Source of the DNA: Temnothorax longispinosus
Lineage: Eukaryota; Arthropoda; Insecta; Hymenoptera; Formicidae
Reading direction: 5' to 3'
NCBI RefSeq assembly: GCF_030848805.1
Contig: NC_092369.1
Span: 1,654,798 to 1,718,797 of the forward strand
Length of the DNA: 64,000 bases
In this document: positions 24,060-34,380 of the stretch, piece by piece
Position numbering within the stretch: position 1 is the first letter of the stretch
How the letters are laid out: the number at the start of each line of letters is the position of its first letter
The notes under the pieces: generated by a model
The model's database searches: none
Told to the model about the DNA's origin: nothing
Seen by the model: only the letters and a program-made list of their open reading frames with translations
Position numbers and translations under genes: made by a program

Positions 24060-24345
24060 CAAAAAGTTCCACAATACGTGCCCTTTCAATAAAGTTCGCG
24101 AATTCATCACGGTACACGTGCTACATACCTTATTACTGATTATCACAGTCGTCCTCTTCAAAGTAGTTCCCTTAGGAAGCTACACACTGACGTCAGTTTC
24201 TTGTCCACCCTTCTAAGCAGTTTTAGAACTTAGTTTCCCAATGAGACTACTTTGAAGAGGCCGACTGTGATAATTAGTAATGAGGTATGTATAGCAATTG
24301 TACCATGACAAGTTCGCGAACTTTAATGTCAGACCTCGTATATGC
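24060..24345. pseudogene. Two mariner transposase 3' ends in inverted orientation
   Basis: An imperfect inverted repeat of about 90 bp per arm spans roughly 24100-24190 and 24235-24335. The minus strand of the first arm reads GNYFEEDDCDNQ and the plus strand of the second reads DYFEEADCDN, matching the conserved Tyr-Phe-Glu C-terminus of mariner transposases. The coding regions are otherwise broken. Each arm ends in GTTCGCGAA. This is a tail-to-tail rearrangement of one element or two insertions. Confidence 0.6.
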
Positions 24346-26340
24346 ATATTAATATCTAGATTAATATATAAAATTTTCTAATCTTTAAAATTTATAAGAA
24401 AATATGTAGATATACATGTTATACAATTAATATTCCATGAAAACAAAGTAAAAATCGAGAAGTTTAATTAAAACATTTATTTAATAACAACTTCTTAAGC
24501 TTGAATGGGACTAGACAAAAAATTCTTTGTGATAGCTATAATTAACTTAAGTGCTTGCCTGAAAAATAAGGGTCGTCCAAATACAATATAAACTAGTTGT
24601 TTGAATGAAGTATAACAGAATATACACAGGTAAAAATACATACCATACTGTTGCTGAAATTGTTATATATAGGCAAATGTTCCCTTAATATTTAGGCAGA
24701 TGTTCCATCTCTAGTGACGTCACTATTCCCGACGCAGCAACCCAAGTCTATGTCTCATTTGGACCACCCTTATAAATAATTTTCAATACTTCTATAAGTT
24801 ATATGACCGTATTAGCCACTTTTTGAAAAATTTATTACACTTATACCTTGTTCAAAATATACACTTGTTCCTTCTTAACCATCTCCTTATTCTACTACAA
24901 TTTAATTGATCTTTTTTGATACCAAAAGTTAATAAATAAAACGTTCATGAATATTTTTCCTTAGGCAATTTTTAAACATTATGTATTTATATTGTACTGT
25001 TTAAGGAACTAACGAAGTACAGCAAGATCTATATTGAGCTTGTCGTAAAACAAAAATCTTGTATTGAATTATCAACTATATCGATTGGTATAAGAATACA
25101 GCAGATTTGGGATCAAATCAATTTTATTATATTAAAAAAGTAACATTTTATAAGAACCGCACTGTAATTCGTTAATCACACAAGTTTACAAAAAAATTTT
25201 TTTGTTATCTTGAGCCAAACAAAGTATTTCTTATAGATTTTTTTAAAAACAATTTAGCCATAAGCCAAATTTCACCAGCATGTCAGGTTTCTGAAATAAT
25301 TCAGATTTAATGCGTTAAGAATGACTTTTTTGTAATATTTGAAATTTTTTGTAAAAAAATTATGGCTTAAAAGTTATGGAACTTTAATCAGAATTCATAA
25401 ACGTATTATTCATCTCCTGTAAAATGCATTCTTTTCGTATCTTCCAAGGTAGCGTATCTATGTCAAAATGACGTTAAAAACTAGCGCGTACTGGTTCAAT
25501 GATGTCAAGATAATCAAATAATAACCTAATTTAAAACGTCTCTTTTGTGACGTCTCACGGACGTTGAACAAAAACGTCATATCGTGCGGATTTTTAAGTC
25601 ATTTTTATAAATAAATTTTTTGTAATATAATTGAAAATATAAAATGTCAACGTTGTTACAGAACATTACAAACAAATTTGTATTACAAAATAAACTTTTC
25701 ATACACATCTATATGTATATAAATTGTATTATATAATTATTTTGAATGGTGAATATAGGTAATTTTTGACTTTTAAGTAACTTTTTATGGTAATGAATAA
25801 AATAAATTTGCGTGATTTGACATTAAATATTAAAGTTTTAAGTGAAAAATTGATAAATAATAACGTTCTAATGACATTATAACATATCAAAAATTGAAAT
25901 TTGCATTATTATACATTATTAGGTAAAATTGGAGTGTTATAAGATGAAAAATCAAAGAAAAAGAAGTTTATTAGATTTTTTAATTTCAACGTCAAAGTTT
26001 TACGATAATCTTAATAATTTAATTTTTTCAATAAAATCAGATGTACTCTACGTTATTATTATATTGTTATATTATATATTATTATATATTAATATTATAT
26101 ATTATTTATTATTATATATTTATTATTATATTATTATTATATTATTATATTATTATTATATCACTTGACACAAACATCCTAATATCATTATTTTTGTAGT
26201 AGAGAATATAAATGGAATACAGTTAATACAGAGCGCGTACACACACTTGGCGCTTATTTTTATCTTTTTTTTTAAAAGTAAGTTTTTTACAGATATCACC
26301 CTTTTTTTACATATACATTTATACCTGTATGTTTTAGATA
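24346..26340. other. AT-rich intergenic DNA with a TAT-rich microsatellite
   Basis: No coding or RNA gene is seen. Positions 26050-26165 are an interrupted (TAT)n/(TTA)n run. Confidence 0.4.
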
Positions 26341-26354
26341 ATTAAATGTATATT

Positions 26355-26434
26355 TGCTTAATAAAACTTGCCAGTCAGGCCGTTTAACTATACCTAATTA
26401 TTTCATCACTGGCGATTAACTTTTATTGAATATT
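26355..26434. repeat. Left 80-bp terminal repeat of a Penelope-like element
   Basis: TGCTTAATAAAACTTGCCAG starts an 80-bp block that recurs without a single change, in the same orientation, at 30131-30210. Direct terminal repeats of this kind are a feature of Penelope-like elements. Confidence 0.9.
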
Positions 26435-26453
26435 TGATACACCTGGCCTAGTA

Positions 26454-27347
26454 ATGGTGTCCCTACGGAAGGAAGGTTTTTATACGAAGATTACTAGATT
26501 ATACGGACTTGACAAGGCTATGCTGCTGAAATCTTGGATCAACTTACAACATAAACTGTGTTCGACGAAGCAACAACTAAAGTTTTTACTCTGCTGCCGA
26601 CGGTGGGGCCTATTTCCTCCACATATCCTAAATTTTCGATACAATATTAAACTGCGCAACACGCGTTTAAATCGAACATTGGACAATTACAAATACCGTT
26701 GCCAATGTTTGTTATTGAACCTAGAGATTAAGGACATTAACTACACGATTGCTTATTTACGATCTGAGGGGCAAAGGATTGAAGACGCGCTATACGTTTC
26801 TCTACCTGCATGTACAGTAAAAGAATTTTTCTTATATAACAGAAACAAGATATCTTACTTCGACAACTTGACCAGATGCAAATTAATGAAAAAATTCAAT
26901 AACTTAAAAATTAAACATAATAAACAAGTTGAGACTTTCCATAATATCGACACGAATAAATGGATCGTTAACATTAGTAACAGACAGATCCCCGAAAATA
27001 TTTTAAAGATGCTAAGTCTTGGTAGCAAGTTCGGACTACCTGTCAATCAATACAATAGAAATGACCGATCAAAAATTATCTTAGATGTTCTCAAAAACTT
27101 TGAACAAAATAAGCACATGATCGATGATGACAAAGTTAACGAAGTGCGCTGTCTTGTTTCAAATTCTCTCCATGATTTCATAAAAACAAACAAGAGATCT
27201 AACTCTATAGATAGATACATCTTATCGCAGTTTTCAGTATGCAAAAAATATCTCATTAACAACCCTGACATTTTGGATACGAATGCTGACAAAGGTCAGA
27301 CTACTGTCATCTTGGATAGACAAGACTATATTATGCAAATGAAAGCC
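26454..27347 (+). CDS. Penelope-like polyprotein, N-terminal part (interrupted)
   Basis: About 298 element-encoded residues precede the inserted transposon; the open frame runs a few codons further (to 27368) into foreign sequence. The start is the first in-frame ATG after the terminal repeat, at 26454. Visible features are a basic, aromatic-rich N-terminus (CCRRWGLFPPH), then GLPVNQYNR and, just before the break, ADKGQTTVILDRQDY, which resembles the ADKGGATVVMD box upstream of the reverse transcriptase in Penelope-like elements. The frame resumes at about 28234 on the other side of the insertion with a matching phase, so the two parts were one coding region. Confidence 0.8.
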
Positions 27348-28230
27348 CAGCAAACGCAAAAGGATTAAAAGATATTAAAATTTTTTAATACCTTTGAATC
27401 CCTTTTTTGGCGGAATTAGATGAAATTAGATGGGATTCGAAATGAGATGGTCCAATCCCATGGAATCCAAAAAAAGAAATTTTTAATTCCATCCAATCCT
27501 ATGGAATCCGTAAAGGTTATGGAATTGCATGGCATTAGATATGGTTTAGGAAACGTCTCGCGCCTCCGTTGGGCGACCAAGCGCCGTTGTTCGTCGATGA
27601 GCTTTTGTGTATGCCTATAAGGGCATTACACGCACTACTGCCGACGGGCAATTAGCCAAAAAATGAGATTTGTAAGATCTGTCAGGCACCGTAGGGGGTC
27701 CCTTTACATAGCGGTCGAGACGAAACTTTGAACTCGAGAAGATGCCCCGGCGATGCGACGCCTAGCGGCGTCGACGCGAATTGCCGGTAATGCAGATACC
27801 GCGCGGGCGTGTACTATTGTTGGCGCGTACCGCCACAGAGTTCAACACAAACACTTTTCAATCCCTATCCTGGCATTCAATGGTATTCATTTTATTGTCA
27901 GAATAGACGGAATTCAATGGAATTCAATACGGAAATTTTTAATTCCTAGTTTGGCGTTCAATGGTATTCATTTCGTTAACGGAATCAATGGTATTCAATG
28001 GAATTCATCACGAAACTTTCCAATCCCTAACCTGGCATTCAGTGGTATAATATTTTTGTGTCGGAATTGGATGGGATTCAAAAAAGACAAATTCTTTCCA
28101 AAATAAGAAATTCCATGATATTGAAACTATTTCAATCCCTTTTTTGGACAGAATGGAATTCGGAAAGTCCTTAATTGAATTCCTGGCAATCTTGTTTTAA
28201 TTCTTTTCAATCTTTTTTCGTTTGCTGGGA
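27348..28230. mobile_element. Non-autonomous DNA transposon inserted in the Penelope element, 883 bp
   Basis: Left end CAGCAAACGCAAAAGGATT and right end complement (CCCAGCAAACGAAAAAAGAT) are inverted repeats of about 30 bp. GCC (perhaps AGCC) is duplicated at 27345-27347 and 28231-28233. The interior has repeated blocks built around GGCATTCAATGGTATTCATT and GGAATTCAATGGAATTC at about 27880-28050. A GC-rich core (27550-27840) has no recognisable protein. Family unassigned. Confidence 0.8.
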
Positions 28231-28233
28231 GCC

Positions 28234-29435
28234 TTGCTTAACGATCAAAATCTACATACAGAAAATTAAACAAAAACCCGCTGAATAAAATCACCTCGCA
28301 ATTAAACTGTTTAGTGAAGTCATGGAAGAACAACGGTATTATTGACGCGAGGGTTTACAATTTTCTGAACTGCACAAACGGTAACCTCCCCCGTTGCTAT
28401 GGACTTCCGAAGATCCATAAGGAGGGCTATCCGTTACGCATAATTGTATCCGCCGTTGGAAGCCCTCTTTATAATGTCGCTTCATATCTGCATAACATTC
28501 TTAATAAAGCAGTTGTGAAGCCGTGTTCCCATGTTAAAGATAGTTGGTCGTTCGTGGAGAGTATGAGGCAACACAGCATCCCTCCTGACCACATCCTGGT
28601 CTCTCTCGATGTCGTTGCGTTGTTCACGAACATACCCATAGAACTTGTTCTGACTGGAATCGAAAAAAGGTGGGATGCGATATCTGGAGAGACACGGATG
28701 AATCTGGACCAATTTCTACATGCTATCAAATTGATTCTCAACTCCACTAGTTTTTCTTTTGACGGTGAGTTCTACGAACAGATTTTCGGCAGTCCAATGG
28801 GTTCCCCCCTCTCGCCTATTTTAGCCGATATTGTCATGGACGATTTGGAGACTTGCTGCCTTCAATCCTTTGATTTTCATATCGAGATTTTTCTCCGTTA
28901 CGTCGATGACATTTTCATGTGCATTCCGCAATCGAAACTTAATGAGGTTGTCCGTACTTTTAACAACTATCATCCACGTCTCAAATTTACGTATGAACTT
29001 GAGAAGAACAACGCCCTGAATTTCTTGAACACGTCTGTTTTCAGACACGGCAATTGTTTGTTCACCAACTGGTATCGAAAACCAACGTTCTCTGGCAGGT
29101 ATATTAATTTTTTCTCCAGTCATCCTTTGAAATATAAGATTAACACGGTCATTAATTTGGTTGACCATGCCATACTATTGTCGGATGAACAATTTCACGA
29201 TGAGAACATCAAGTTAGTGAAAGCTATATTGTCAAATAACTGTTTTCCCGACCTGTTGGTGAACAAACACATTCAAAGAAGAATTTCAGAAATTAACAAA
29301 CGATCGAATAATGAGGATGGCGCTAACAACGAAAGCAGTGCATTTACTCTTGATCTGAAAAATTACGTTCCCATCCCCTACGTAAAAACTTTTAGTGAGG
29401 GATTACGCCGAACGTTCAAAAACTACGCGGTTTGA
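28234..29435 (+). CDS. Penelope-like reverse transcriptase
   Basis: The frame continues the coding region cut by the nested transposon, so its apparent start has no meaning. Reverse-transcriptase blocks in order: LPRCYGLPKIHK and LRIIVS; SLDVVALFTNIP (motif A); GSPMGSPLSPILADIVMDDL (motif B); LRYVDDIFM (motif C, with both catalytic Asp); LNFLNTSV; and NWYRKPTFSGRYINFFS. The YRKPT and H-K-G-x-P-LR patterns are characteristic of Penelope-like elements rather than LINEs or LTR elements. The reading frame ends at 29435 where the sequence slips into another frame. RT core appears intact. Confidence 0.9.
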
Positions 29436-29841
29436 ACACCTTATATACGGTCCCTAAGAAAATGGATACACTAATCAGGAAAGGGAAGGATAAATTGGAG
29501 ATTAAGAGATGCACTGATGTCGTTTATAAACTTGACTGCTCTGATTGCAATGCATGCTATATCGGACAAACGAAGCGACATTTAGAAACGCGTATAAAAG
29601 AGCATCGCGCAAATATCAACAAACCCCCCAACCAACGCATTCTGTCGTCAGTAGGCATAGAACAGACTCGGACCATAATTTCAAATGGCAGGATGTTACA
29701 ATTTTACACAAAGAACAAAATTTAAAAAAACGTGAAATTTCTGAAATGCTATTCATTAAAAAACATAAAGAGACAATCAACTCACAGAAAGACACTGAAA
29801 ACCTGCCATTAGTCTATGATCGAATAATATCTTCACTTTAA
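29436..29841 (+). pseudogene. Penelope-like GIY-YIG endonuclease, frameshifted
   Basis: The endonuclease follows directly but one base out of frame with the reverse transcriptase. KLDCSDCNACYIGQTKRHLE and TRIKEHR are the cysteine pair, the YIG-like strand and the Arg/His helix. A second shift falls in or near a run of six C at about 29617-29622; after it the domain resumes with DSDHNFKWQDVTILHKEQNL and ends at TAA 29841. Both shifts are single-base and near homopolymers, so sequencing error is possible as well as decay. Confidence 0.8.
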
Positions 29842-30089
29842 GTTCGCCTTCTATGTTTACTGTATTTTGCGATAATGTATCATTAGTTGTTCGGCCTTCA
29901 CATGAGACCGTCATGTTTTCCTCCGACCCGCCACGAATTTTATATGTTTGACGCACAATGATCCATGTAAGTTCTATTTACCGATATTCTCGTTAACCTG
30001 TTCAACGCGCAATGTTTAGTTTTTAATTTTTAATCTTTAATTTATTATATATTCTTTCATTCTTTTATTCCAGCATTGCTAAAATAACT

Positions 30090-30130
30090 TGAAAAGGACC
30101 CAAAATAGTGGTCGAAACGTCGTTGTGTTA
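30090..30130 (+). ncRNA. Possible degenerate hammerhead-ribozyme motif of the Penelope element
   Basis: Just before the right terminal repeat, GGACC pairs with GGTC across a short loop and is followed by GAAAC and GTC. This is the layout of stem II, the GAAA core and the cleavage-side triplet in Penelope-type hammerheads. The 5' core, normally CTGATGA, reads CTTGAAAA, so self-cleavage is doubtful. Confidence 0.3.
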
Positions 30131-30210
30131 TGCTTAATAAAACTTGCCAGTCAGGCCGTTTAACTATACCTAATTATTTCATCACTGGCGATTAACTTTT
30201 ATTGAATATT
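30131..30210. repeat. Right 80-bp terminal repeat of the Penelope-like element
   Basis: Identical to 26355-26434 and followed by the 10-bp target duplication. Confidence 0.9.
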
Positions 30211-30751
30211 AAATGTATATGTTTTGGATACTGCAAAGCCCTTTATTTTTAGTTTCCATCAGTTTTTTATTCATATCGTGTTATATCAAATTATATAATC
30301 AAGATATCTTTTAAATAACCTTATATTAAAATATGTACGTGTATAATATTTATTAACTGTAATTGTATGATAAAATATAAGTTGATACAAGTAAACTGAT
30401 GCAAACTAAAAAATGGATATATATTTTATGCGTGTCGAATATTCATTTCAATATCAAAAAATATTAAATTTATAATTCATATATCCTAAAACGTTACGTT
30501 TTATCTTATTTTGAACGTAATCAAAAGCGATTTTCAACAATTTGTGATCTACTCGAAAAATTTAACTTGAATCTATAAATAAATATTGATTATCTTATTC
30601 GGGAGAAAATCTTGATAATGATCTATTAGAAAAGCAGTGGTATCTCATCCATAATACTGAAATTAATACTAAATACGAAAAAATTTGCCCTCTTCGATTT
30701 TATATACATAAAATAAATTCAGTTTTCAGTGTTTCCTATACATATTATAAA

Positions 30752-30826
30752 ATGCCTGGCAGATGCAGTGCTCCAAAATGCACAAATTCCAACTGTTCAG
30801 GAATAAGCGTTAATTTTCTGCATTAA
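30752..30826 (+). pseudogene. THAP-domain N-terminal fragment
   Basis: MPGRCSAPKCTNS followed soon by a stop matches the start of a THAP zinc finger (Met-Pro, then C-x4-C). The rest of the domain is not found; the next bases are CpG-rich non-coding DNA. Either a relic or a first exon whose partner is not visible. Confidence 0.4.
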
Positions 30827-30829
30827 AAA

Positions 30830-31390
30830 ATCGCGGATTAACCCGATCTCGCGCTCGCGCTCCGCTTGCGCCCCGCGTGTCGCGCGCTCCGCGGTACCTA
30901 TAATATGCGTGACGATCGAAGCCGAGCCGGCCCGATCCGTCGTTCGGGCCGGCAGACGATGATCGGAGATCGGAGTCGAGTCGGCATTCCAATCCAACGT
31001 GGAACGATACGGATCGAATTGGCAATTCTTTTGTGTTTACTGTGAGACTCACGCGCCTACGTTTTTTCGTGATTTCGGTTTGCTGCATTAGGATGCGGTC
31101 ACATGGACTGATATTTTCCGCGTAACGCGTCGCGCGTAACCAATCAGAAGCGTTTCGCATTTTCGGTTACGCATATTCGCGCTTTTGTTGCGCGAATTTT
31201 GTGGCACATCCGTGTGCTGTCGAGTCGGTCGAGCGTCCGAATATTTCCGAGTCTAACCGAACTTTGCCGAGACTTGGGTCTATTTCCCCTCCCGCGCTAT
31301 CCTTACCCCCCTTGTCCATAGTAGCAGCTTACGCTCCGCGTCTATCTTATCCTAGGTCTATGGTAAATATTGTCGTCAGGGACGTCAGGT
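30830..31390. other. CpG-rich segment without an identified gene
   Basis: High CpG density with many CGCG and GCGC words between 30840 and 31200, unlike the surrounding AT-rich DNA. It could be a promoter or part of a GC-rich repeat. No splice-consistent exon was found; a short stretch at 31665-31790 is also GC-rich with an open frame of about 40 codons that I cannot assign. Confidence 0.35.
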
Positions 31391-31892
31391 GACAGCTGAA
31401 TGTGCCCAAATAAGTAACATTTTTAATTTTTTGGTGTTTTTGATATAAAATCGCGTTTTCTACCCTAGATTTTTGTGCGTACTTTAATTCTAGACCAAAA
31501 ACTTGCACGTCTGTAAAGCCACGTAAAAGATCCATCGAAAAACGATAATGTCGGTAAATCATACGGCTGCAGGATTTCCTTAAGTAAATCAGGTTTAAAT
31601 AAATCTGAGAACTTTTACAAGAAACATTATCACCGACAAATACAATGTAAATGTTATTTTCTTAGCTCGGAATCTGCTCCGGAGAGACACTTGGAGAAAC
31701 TGCAGAAGGACAGCGAACGCGCTGAATGCCGTTGCCCCTCACAGCTGTATCCAGCATTTCGCCAAGATTTCGTCACAAAAGAGTGAGCCCTAGACTACAT
31801 TTACTTACCAATGTAATGTAGATGTTACGGCATTTGTGCGGAAGGACAAGAAAATATGTATTTTTTTCAGAGTAGATTTGTTAGATAAGCGT

Positions 31893-32054
31893 GGCTGGTT
31901 ACCGAATCCTGTAGGTAATGTGCGAGATTTTGTGGTTCTCTTCGTGCTATGTCCACGATTTAATTTTTTGGAAAAAAAAATTAAAACATCGTGAGCCTAA
32001 CGGAAGAGAACGAAAAAATCGTGCCGTGATTATCTACAGGATTCGGTAACAGCC
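31893..32054. mobile_element. Inverted-repeat element (MITE), 162 bp
   Basis: Left arm GGCTGGTTACCGAATCCTGT, right arm ends ACAGGATTCGGTAACAGCC; arms of about 75 bp with a central AT-rich loop. No coding capacity. Confidence 0.8.
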
Positions 32055-32439
32055 AAAATGCGGGCATAAGTCATGACCACTTTCATCCTCTTCTCTCTGA
32101 TATTGTTAGCCTCAGGTTAAAAGCACCGGTAACGGGTTGAAACAGATAAAAAAAACAAATGTTGGTACTATCACGTGTACATACATACATGCATGCAATG
32201 AGCAACGAATGAAGACCTTTTAATACTTTCAAACAACTTTTTGCCTTGGACATTTCGACAAGAAGAAAGACATTCGCTTCCTTATTACTGATAATGCACC
32301 GAGGTTACTTGGTATTATAAATTACGTTAGAATAAAACGTAGAAAATATACTGTAATTACTTAATTAGAAACAAATATTGTCGTACAGGGAACAGGGCAT
32401 ATATCGACGCATTTCATGAAACACAGATATTTCTTTCCG

Positions 32440-32915
32440 CAAAGAAAGAGATGGACATTGCCAGCCCTATTCCTCAGGATCTACAGGCGAAGCTTTACTT
32501 CCCAGTGAAACAGCTGCAGCACATGGCCGGAGAATTACCACCAAAGTATCAGATGCGCGTGCCTTACGAGTTATTATCTGGCTTGGCAAACTCGTTGTTA
32601 AATGACACCATCTTCGCGATAGTGAAGGGTTTGATTTGATGGAGATACAGCACGTCACCGAAAAGCATCTCTTCCAACAGCGACTGCAGCTTTTGAATCA
32701 ACAGAAGATTGAGTACCAGAGGAAGCGTTGACGGCGACGGTGACGGACGAAGAGCTAGCCTAGATGAAAGTCGTAGCACTGTACAAGAAGTACAATGAGG
32801 ACGTGAAGCAAATAAACATGAAATTGGTCTTGCAGCTAGATCGGTAGCTGATCAGAAAAGCATATTGGAAAAGGCTGGAGTACCTGGATTTTACGTGACG
32901 AATAATCACGTGAGG
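32440..32915 (+). pseudogene. gdl: DGCR6/gdl-family pseudogene
   Basis: Broken translations across three frames match the DGCR6 / gonadal (gdl) family: ELPPKYQMRVPYELLSGLAN and NDTIFAIVKGL, then after a 5-bp TTGAT duplication EIQHVTEKHLFQQRLQLL, and further on, in another frame, VADQKSILEKAGVPGFYV. There are several stops and shifts and no intron over the whole length, which fits a retrocopy, although no poly-A tail or target duplication was confirmed. The functional parent must lie elsewhere in the genome. Confidence 0.8.
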
Positions 32916-33134
32916 AATAAACACAAGTCTTGAGAAAAGCAGATATATTTTCCTCATATATATATTTGCATTTATACATACATTATAACGGTAATAAAGT
33001 ACGATAACCCATTCTTACAAAATAATGTAACAAAAAATCTTTTTTGAGACATCAACAAAGGGTGAACAGTTTTTTCTTAAGTATAATTCTTTCTGTCTCT
33101 TTCTCTCTTATTTTGTATAATATTTTATATATAC

Positions 33135-33136
<2 letters not shown>

Positions 33137-33190
<54 letters not shown>
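33137..33190. repeat. (CT)n microsatellite
   Basis: Uninterrupted CT dinucleotide run. Confidence 0.97.
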
Positions 33191-33191
<1 letters not shown>

Positions 33192-33649
33192 GAACAATTC
33201 ATTCGATTACACCTGTATCACTTACAAATAGGGAACTTTTAAAACATATTAAATATGAACCAAATAATAAAATTTAAGATGTCAATAAGATACGTATGAT
33301 CAATTTAAAAAATGCTTTCAATATAAAGGTCAATTATTTAAATAAATAATTTTATTTGTTAATATATACTTAAATTACTTTTTCAATTATATCATAGATT
33401 TTATGTACAAGAAACAACATATCAAATAAGATTTTTCAGTAACATATTCTTGCATTTAGTGCATTCAGTACATACTATTTGTATATAAAGTGATACACCA
33501 GATCAATAATGATAGTACTGATCATGGTGAAGAAAATTTATACAAACATATGTGTCCATTTCGAAATCCTCCACTTTGTACATTATTTTACCCGAATGTT
33601 GGCTGTGCGGACGAGACATATAGTAGAGGAGCCCAGAAGGCTAAATGGG

Positions 33650-34240
33650 GATTTACTCGAGCGTCGTAGGAACCTATTGGATTTTGAAGATTAGATGGTA
33701 GAAAGAAAAAAAGGTTATATAATGTACACCCTTTCACCGGTGGGGGAAGCGTCTACAGGTTTTCAAAAATGTAAAAAAAAATAGTCACATAAAAATACTC
33801 GAGCGCGTCAGATATTGATAGTGTATATGCCCCACGTCTCTCAGCGATGATATTTAAACGGCTCTTTATGCCGAATTGTACGAATTACACGCCAAGTTGC
33901 TCAATAAAATTGAAATCAACGGTTTGCATGGTGAGGGTGGCTGTACGGAAGGGTTAAAAACGGGAAAAAAAATTTATTCGAGCGCGTCAGATATTGAGAA
34001 GGGATGTTAAGTGAACCCGAAAGAAGCTCCCATTCAAAAAACTGACGATTCAGACATGACGCAAGCTCATGGCGGCTTCTTGATAATGCAAAAAAAAATC
34101 GCCATTTTGAAATACTCGAGCGCGTCAGATGATTATACAGGTGATTCAGCTTGATGTCCTAGTCGTGCTGACCCATAATCTGACGATTGTTTGGAGGGAT
34201 TTTCTTAATCTGACGAATTGAAAAAAAAATTTTTTAATTA
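33650..34240. repeat. Spaced direct repeats of CTCGAGCGCGTCAGAT
   Basis: The 16-mer occurs near 33799 and 34117, and with one change (TTCGAGCGCGTCAGAT) near 33976. A shorter relative (CTCGAGCGTCGTAGG) is near 33656, and CTGACGAAT/CTGACGATT words lie at 34050-34220. Each copy is preceded by an A-rich run. They sit just beyond the 3' end of the TGCD-type gene on the minus strand, where sub-terminal transposase-binding repeats would be expected. Function unknown. Confidence 0.7.
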
Positions 34241-34380
34241 AAAAAAATTTTTTTTTAAATTACTAAATGTGACAAATAAAATGCATGGAAAATAGAATGC
34301 AAATAAAAAAATCTATTTTTTCAATTATAATATATACAGAAAAAAATAGTAAAATAAAAAAAACTTTAAAAATATTTTTT

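Larger units (their letters stand above)
26355..30210 (+). mobile_element. Complete Penelope-like retroelement with nested transposon
   Basis: Bounded by identical 80-bp direct repeats and by a 10-bp target duplication AAATGTATAT (26344-26353 and 30211-30220). It encodes an N-terminal region, a reverse transcriptase and a GIY-YIG endonuclease on the plus strand. Penelope-like elements prime reverse transcription at a cut made by their own endonuclease. The copy is interrupted by an 883-bp DNA transposon and by two frameshifts in the endonuclease part, so it is probably inactive, though the identical repeats point to recent insertion. Confidence 0.9.

Noticed and set aside
30797..31160. Frames on the minus strand in the CpG-rich block
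   Set aside because: Arg/Ala-rich chance translation without splice-consistent borders.
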